64,000 nucleotides of DNA from Patiria pectinifera (Eukaryota; Echinodermata; Asteroidea; Valvatida; Asterinidae), in contig CM057137.1 of the NCBI GenBank assembly GCA_029964075.1, positions 682,001 through 746,000 of the forward strand, in the 5' to 3' direction. Positions 38,498 to 64,000 of the stretch are shown here, one piece after another (position 1 is the first letter of the stretch; each line of letters starts with the position of its first letter). A program made the translations under genes and the position numbers. The notes below the pieces were generated by a model. That model saw only the letters and a list, made by a program, of their open reading frames with translations, was not told where the DNA came from and did not search any database.

Positions 38498-41400
38498 TTC
38501 CTCTGAAATTCTGGAGCCGTATTACTTAATACGGCTTACATGCAGCCTGTTTCATCAATAGTGATGTAGAGCCTTGAGCATCAATAAGAGTGGATAATTG
38601 CACTTTATAAGAAACACAATATTATAATTTTTTAGGCAAACTCCAGGAAGAAAACCACAGACAAATTTAATTTCCCTGTTGTGTTCTGAGGAACATCCAC
38701 AGACTACTTGGAAGACGTTGGCTTCATTCCTCCCGGGGCTTCCTTTACCTTGTACATGTAGTTCATTTGGTTTTCTCCAAGTTGCCTCGCGTGATTTGTA
38801 CTCCAACTTAACTATGGTTAATCAAGGAAAATTCCATCTAGCACGTACAATTTAAAAGAAACTACTGAAAGTAATCTTTACATTATTTATAGAGTATGGT
38901 ATGTTTTGAAATTGTCGATATTTAACCAGAAGGCAGCTTGAATCAAGCCCCAGATTTGGTCTGAGACACATTATTGATGGCGATCTAAAGGTGAAACCAA
39001 ATTGGTATAGCGGTTAATTCAACTCTATAGCCACAATGTGGTGCCGGGTTCAGCTTGCCATCAATGAAAATGTTAATGGGCTTCATGTTAAGGAATTATC
39101 CAGTTTTTCAGTGTTATTAAAAGCAGAGTTTCCAGTGGGCAGAGTTATGCTCTCCAGTCTGAGGACTTTTGTTCCAGAGATGGTCTTAAAAAAAACCCAA
39201 GAAATTCAAGTAATTCTCCCTGGAGATTATAGCATAGCAAATCACCACGCTATCAGAGATTTTCACAAATCATGCATATTGTGTAATTTGATAAGATCTG
39301 TTTGATGCGTAGGCCTGGTTCTTGCAAACTATTGGAGTTTACAGACACAAATAGGCCTAAACTTTAGTGTGAGAAATGGTCACTATTTGAAGAGTTTATT
39401 TCTAACACGCGATAAATGCCATTCTGTTGCCTTTTAGAATCCCAATCTCTCCTTGCTGCCCAAAATCAGTTTCGACGGCTGTTATATAGATAAGCGCAAT
39501 TTAAGAAAACAACAATGCAAAAAATGAACTTTAGAAACTGCTCTTTTACTGTTTTTATTCTTTAACCCTAACGACCCTCAATCCATCAAAATCCATACCC
39601 CTGTTTTGGAGTATTTTGGCTGATTCAGGATACCTCCATATTGAAAACATGGGATTTTGATGGATTGAGGATTGTAAGCCTAGCGGTACTGCAGGATTTT
39701 GATGGATTCAGGATACCTCAATGCTGAGCAGTCACCAACACCACTATTTGTGTGCACGACACAATTGGTGGATTTTGGCAGATTCAGGATACTTTTCGTA
39801 AAAGTGCTCAAGGGTTAGAGTTAAAGTGTCCAAACCGTACATATTTCTCACTTTTTTCAAATGGATGTATCGCATTTTTGAAATAAACTCATTTGCAAGC
39901 TTGTACAATTTTAATATCCATATATTCTTTGAGTATAAATGGGATGTAGAGAAGAAATGGAAACAACACATGTACTGAAAAAAAGAAAAGGTTTCTGTAG
40001 TCTTATCAAAGTTGTACATTTAGCCTCTGTGAAGTGGTGCCAGTTGAATATTTCTTTGTTGTTATCAAATGCATATTAAATTATATTTTGCCTGCTGAAT
40101 TATGTGTTTACACTTTCCTTCTTTTTTTCTATTTTTTTTTGGCTTTTAACTTGGGGATATCAACAAAAATATAACATTTGGAAAACACTTCAAGATAGTC
40201 ACCATATTATTTTGGTAACTTTGAAATGAAAGGTTAATTTACCCTTGCCAAAAAAAACTTGATGAAAATGTGATTTACAGAATTCTCTGGGTTTTGAACA
40301 CCAAAGTAAAACATTCACAAAATTCCCGAATCTTATCTACCCAGGCATGTTTGGAACACAGGTTTGTTTACTTAGAAATTTAGAAAGAAAATGTCTACAA
40401 CATTATTCAAAGTCGAGCGCAGCACATAGAAAGTGTCAGTCCTCACACAAAAAAATCGCCTGCTTTTATTTTTACGTTTCCCTTAAAAAAAAAAATTAAA
40501 GGGGGAAGAAATAACTGAAAATACAACTAAAACAAAAATCAGATCTTAAGTTTATTTCACTGACAAGTAGTACACATTATCACATTGTGTAAACATTTAG
40601 TACATTTTTGGGAGGAAAAAAAACAGAGAATAGACATGGTTAATTTGCTTGGTAAGTTTCTGTCGTTAACGCTACGCAAAATGAGTTCTACATACAGTAA
40701 ATATCTACAATTGTTATTCCATTGCATCAGAAGTAAACACATACAAAGGAAGGCTGGAATATGAATGATTGTGAATAAACGTTTTGTCAGGAAATGCCAT
40801 TAATAAATAAATAAATTTCACAGTTTTTGGCTCATAATACACTTCAACCTATTGTAACCAACTGTTGTTTTCCCATACTCAATTTTTGGATGACCTAAAA
40901 AAAAACAGTTAAAAATGAATTGCATCAGTTTTCGGAATTTTAGGGCACATTGATTTTTGATTTGTCTTCATGTACATGACTAGTCTTGGTTAAAAGACGT
41001 CCTTCGGGGTGCGATGTTTCAGCGCCCACATGTTATTGTGCAACAATTCACCGAAGCGGGCGCCCTTAAGCAACACACCAACAGACCGCAAAGGACGGTT
41101 CGTTGACCGAGTCCGGTTCATGAATGGAAACATGCATGCTGCTGCGCAGTAAAAAGGCTGGTACCATCTTTCGGGAGCTACCCCACTAAGAACGTCTTAC
41201 ACTCCGACTAGTACAGGACACAAGACACCAAAAACGCAAACACTGATTTTCACATATATCTTTCAAGACCAGTAACTGAACAATGCCCCTTGAGATGCTG
41301 GAATTGCTGTGCATATAAAATATTAAAAATTATTGCCAACAAATGTCATCTGCTAGAAACACGACAGCTAAGTTCCAGCAATGATGAAGCAGAGAGTACT

Positions 41401-43983
41401 TGAATGTTGCAGCTCGTAGCTTGAGTTGAATACAAGAAAAACTTCCTGAAAATAAAAGAAGCTACTTCGAAATGGTGAACTTTTAGGAAATGAATTTGAA
41501 CAAATTTCCCAGATATATACCTTTCAATTATTCTCAGAGCACCCTGGTAAACCCAACAGAATCCTACAACATGGACAAACATTATTATTATTTGGGGTTT
41601 TGTTAGAGATAAGCAATGCCCTCCGTACAACAAGAATATTGATCGAGTACGTCGTGAGTTTTATACAGGTTTGGTTGAGGCAGTGGGTAGGCTCCGTTGG
41701 CTTTATCTCATGCATAATACACTGTGCATATTGGTAGCTTAAGAAGAGAAATGATGCGCCAAGATAACTCGCATTGTCTGGAATGTGAACCACGGACAAC
41801 CAGACAAACACCTCATGCTGTGATGCGTGGTTATTAACACAAACAGCAAAAGGACACGTGTGTAATTCACGCCGTAGCCCAATAATTCGGACATGGCCTA
41901 AGCCCTATTTCAAGTTGAATATGCACATAAAAGCGCTGTACACTGCACACGTCGTGCCTATGATTCACAGTATTTTCAGAAAAATTACACGGAATTGCAA
42001 GAGAGTAGATGCATAGCTACGTACACTAAAACTGTAAAACCGTACGAAACTTGGAAACTTCCAACAAAATCTAAAACATCGAGGCTTCCAGTGTTTTCTT
42101 CCAATCTTTCTGTAACACAAATTTTGCTAAGTTTGCATGTAATTTCTCACAGGAAAAAAAAAATTATTTGGTGTTTTTAATCCTCCTTGACAAAACTAAA
42201 AACAACTTCCACAGACTTCATCAATTAACAGTTACGAGCCTTTACCACAAAATGTCAACATCAAGTTCGCTACTCATTTACAGTAATTTAAATAACTATT
42301 TTAGTTTTAATACTAAAATATCTTCGTGGCCATACAAAATATACTTGGTTCTCTCACACGCTCTCTCTCCCCTTCTATCACTCTGTTTGTCACACTGACC
42401 GTCACTCTCATACATAAATAAATAAGTTGCACATAGTATGCACAATATCACATGACACAGCACAAAAACAAATCGGGGAATTTATTGCACAATCCCTGTC
42501 TAAATTAACTCATAGCATATACATACATTGACATCATAAGTTACACTACGTTTTTTTTCTGGTTATTTACAGGCTTTGAAGCTTCAAATAATGATTGCTA
42601 TTGACTGATTTACTACTGAGCATGTCCGATGCCCTTTGACCTCTTGTAATCACACGCTTTTCCTGATTCAGCCTTTCACAACTTTTTCTTTCAAATTTTG
42701 CCTCTCTTCAATTTTTTTTTTTTGACTAGCCAATGCCAGACAAGCTAAAAGAAATCATAGACATAATTATTTATACCGTCCATCTGATTGGTCAGATCTG
42801 GCTGGTACTCCGCACGTTAACTGGAAACCGAACAGCAATTGGAAAAGCTTTTCTTGAGCAACAGACAGTTATACTGCTTGTGTCCTTTATATTTAAAAGG
42901 ATTTTTCCCCAACTTTTCTTTTCATTTAGTACTGGTTTTTGCCCTGTGTAAAATATCCCCCCCCCCAATACCTAAAGACTACCTTGTTAGTGAATTTCCA
43001 ATTTAATTTTAATATCCTCAAAAAATCCAAACAAAATTTATACTTCTTTGAAGGGCATGCACACATTTGCTTTTTCGAAATAGGCAGAAAAGGAATACGT
43101 CGAAAAGTTATATTTTCATAGACAGAAAATCTCCAACTTTTTTTTACACCCTGACAAACGAAAGAACAAAATCATCTATTTACAAGCACACATTGTTTGG
43201 ACTTGTTATTAACGTACAAATTATGGTTTTTGTGTAGAAAAAATAATTAAAACCTAGAAAAACAAAGAACATTCTAATACTCAGCATTCACAAAAATCAT
43301 GGTCTGCATCAGAGTAACTTATTACTGTGGGTTGGAGACTTCATAGGTCAAGGGTCATTGTGAGCTATGAATATTCGAGTAGGAGGTCAATTAGGTTCAG
43401 CTAGAGTTTTTAATCCAAACGATTTGTTACCCGTGGGGAACTTGGTGGATCTGAACAATTTGCAACATTCTGTGGATCTTCAATGATTGCACTAAATCAC
43501 ACAGTGAAACACAGTCGTATTGCCTTTTTCCCGATTGCATGGAAAAAAAGAATTTTCAAGAATCACAAAATTACCAGAATTCCTTGAAGGGTTTTGAGTT
43601 ACATTTTAAGTGAAAGACCTTTTAATTTGGCTGATACAGTAACAGTTTGCTGTATCCTTTTTTAAATAAATCACAAAAACATCACTTGCAGTTATTTGAA
43701 TGATTCTGGAGAGTTTGATCTTCTGTGTAAATGATGCATGTAAATGAAACAAGTATTATCATGATCAAGCTTATGCATATATGTGGCCGAGTACACTATG
43801 TTGGGTTTACAACTGGGGTTGTGCATCCTTTGTACGGACTGGTACATCTTCTAGATTCTCATTTTTCCATGAGCATAATCTTAAGTAAAATGAATCCCGA
43901 CAGTCGTGGAACAAGTGAGGGGTGTTTATCTCAGCCTAACCACATCTGCTTGTGATGGATGGTTTGTTCACTAGATGCCATGT

Positions 43984-63990
<20,007 letters not shown>

Positions 63991-64000
63991 CTGTGCAGAA

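Larger units (their letters stand above)
36381..43983. other. Convergent 3' region between PCMTD and MYT
   Basis: No coding sequence recognised. The PCMTD 3'UTR probably ends near an AATAAA at 37114-37119; for MYT a TTTATT box near 42481 is one possible signal. The stretch contains two pogo-like elements (38132-38497), GATGGATT-type repeats near 39560-39800 and a CpG-richer patch at 40990-41220. Confidence 0.55.

Overview
The window is animal nuclear DNA: AT-rich, intron-rich and full of short inverted-repeat transposons and minisatellites. It carries parts of three chromatin and signalling genes that I recognise from their proteins. Exon and intron layout resembles vertebrates, but each family appears as a single gene, and the non-coding DNA looks like a marine invertebrate deuterostome. 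A sea star or another echinoderm is my best guess; this is inference, because no species marker is visible.

Layout. (1) From 2.0 to 13.8 kb on the minus strand is a complete L3MBTL gene (lethal(3)malignant brain tumour-like; co-orthologue of L3MBTL1/3/4). It has 18 coding exons and 936 residues in the order acidic N-terminus, FCS zinc finger, three MBT repeats, two C2HC fingers, SAM domain. All 18 exon phases agree. Non-coding first exons probably lie further right, with candidate donors near 18.6 kb and 30.2 kb. (2) From 14 to 31 kb is non-coding: 5' intron or intergenic DNA with repeats. (3) From 31.27 to 36.38 kb on the plus strand is a complete PCMTD gene (PCMT-domain-containing protein). 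It has six coding exons and 649 residues and is head-to-head with L3MBTL. (4) From 36.4 to 44.0 kb is convergent intergenic/3'UTR DNA. (5) From 43.98 kb to the right edge, minus strand, is the 3' part of a MYT1/MYT1L/ST18-family gene. Fifteen coding exons give 1,429 residues with seven C2HC fingers, an acidic region, the MYT1 domain and a C-terminal coiled coil. Its 5' end lies outside the window.

How they fit. L3MBTL reads lower methyl-lysine states and compacts chromatin. MYT proteins are neuronal transcription factors that recruit repressors. PCMTD is a SAM-binding substrate adaptor for Cullin-5 ubiquitin ligases. No shared pathway is evident, but the MYT-PCMTD neighbourhood matches, from memory, the human pairs MYT1-PCMTD2 and ST18-PCMTD1, so it looks like ancestral linkage.

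The most unusual signals are these. An identical-phase 'half-finger' exon recurs in MYT and L3MBTL. A second L3MBTL finger looks MYT-like. A dispersed 10-11 bp minisatellite family (core CACAAGTC) begins exactly at splice donors in two genes. There are also many foldback elements, including a clear hAT-type copy with an 8-bp target duplication and a pair of TTAA-flanked (piggyBac-type) elements.
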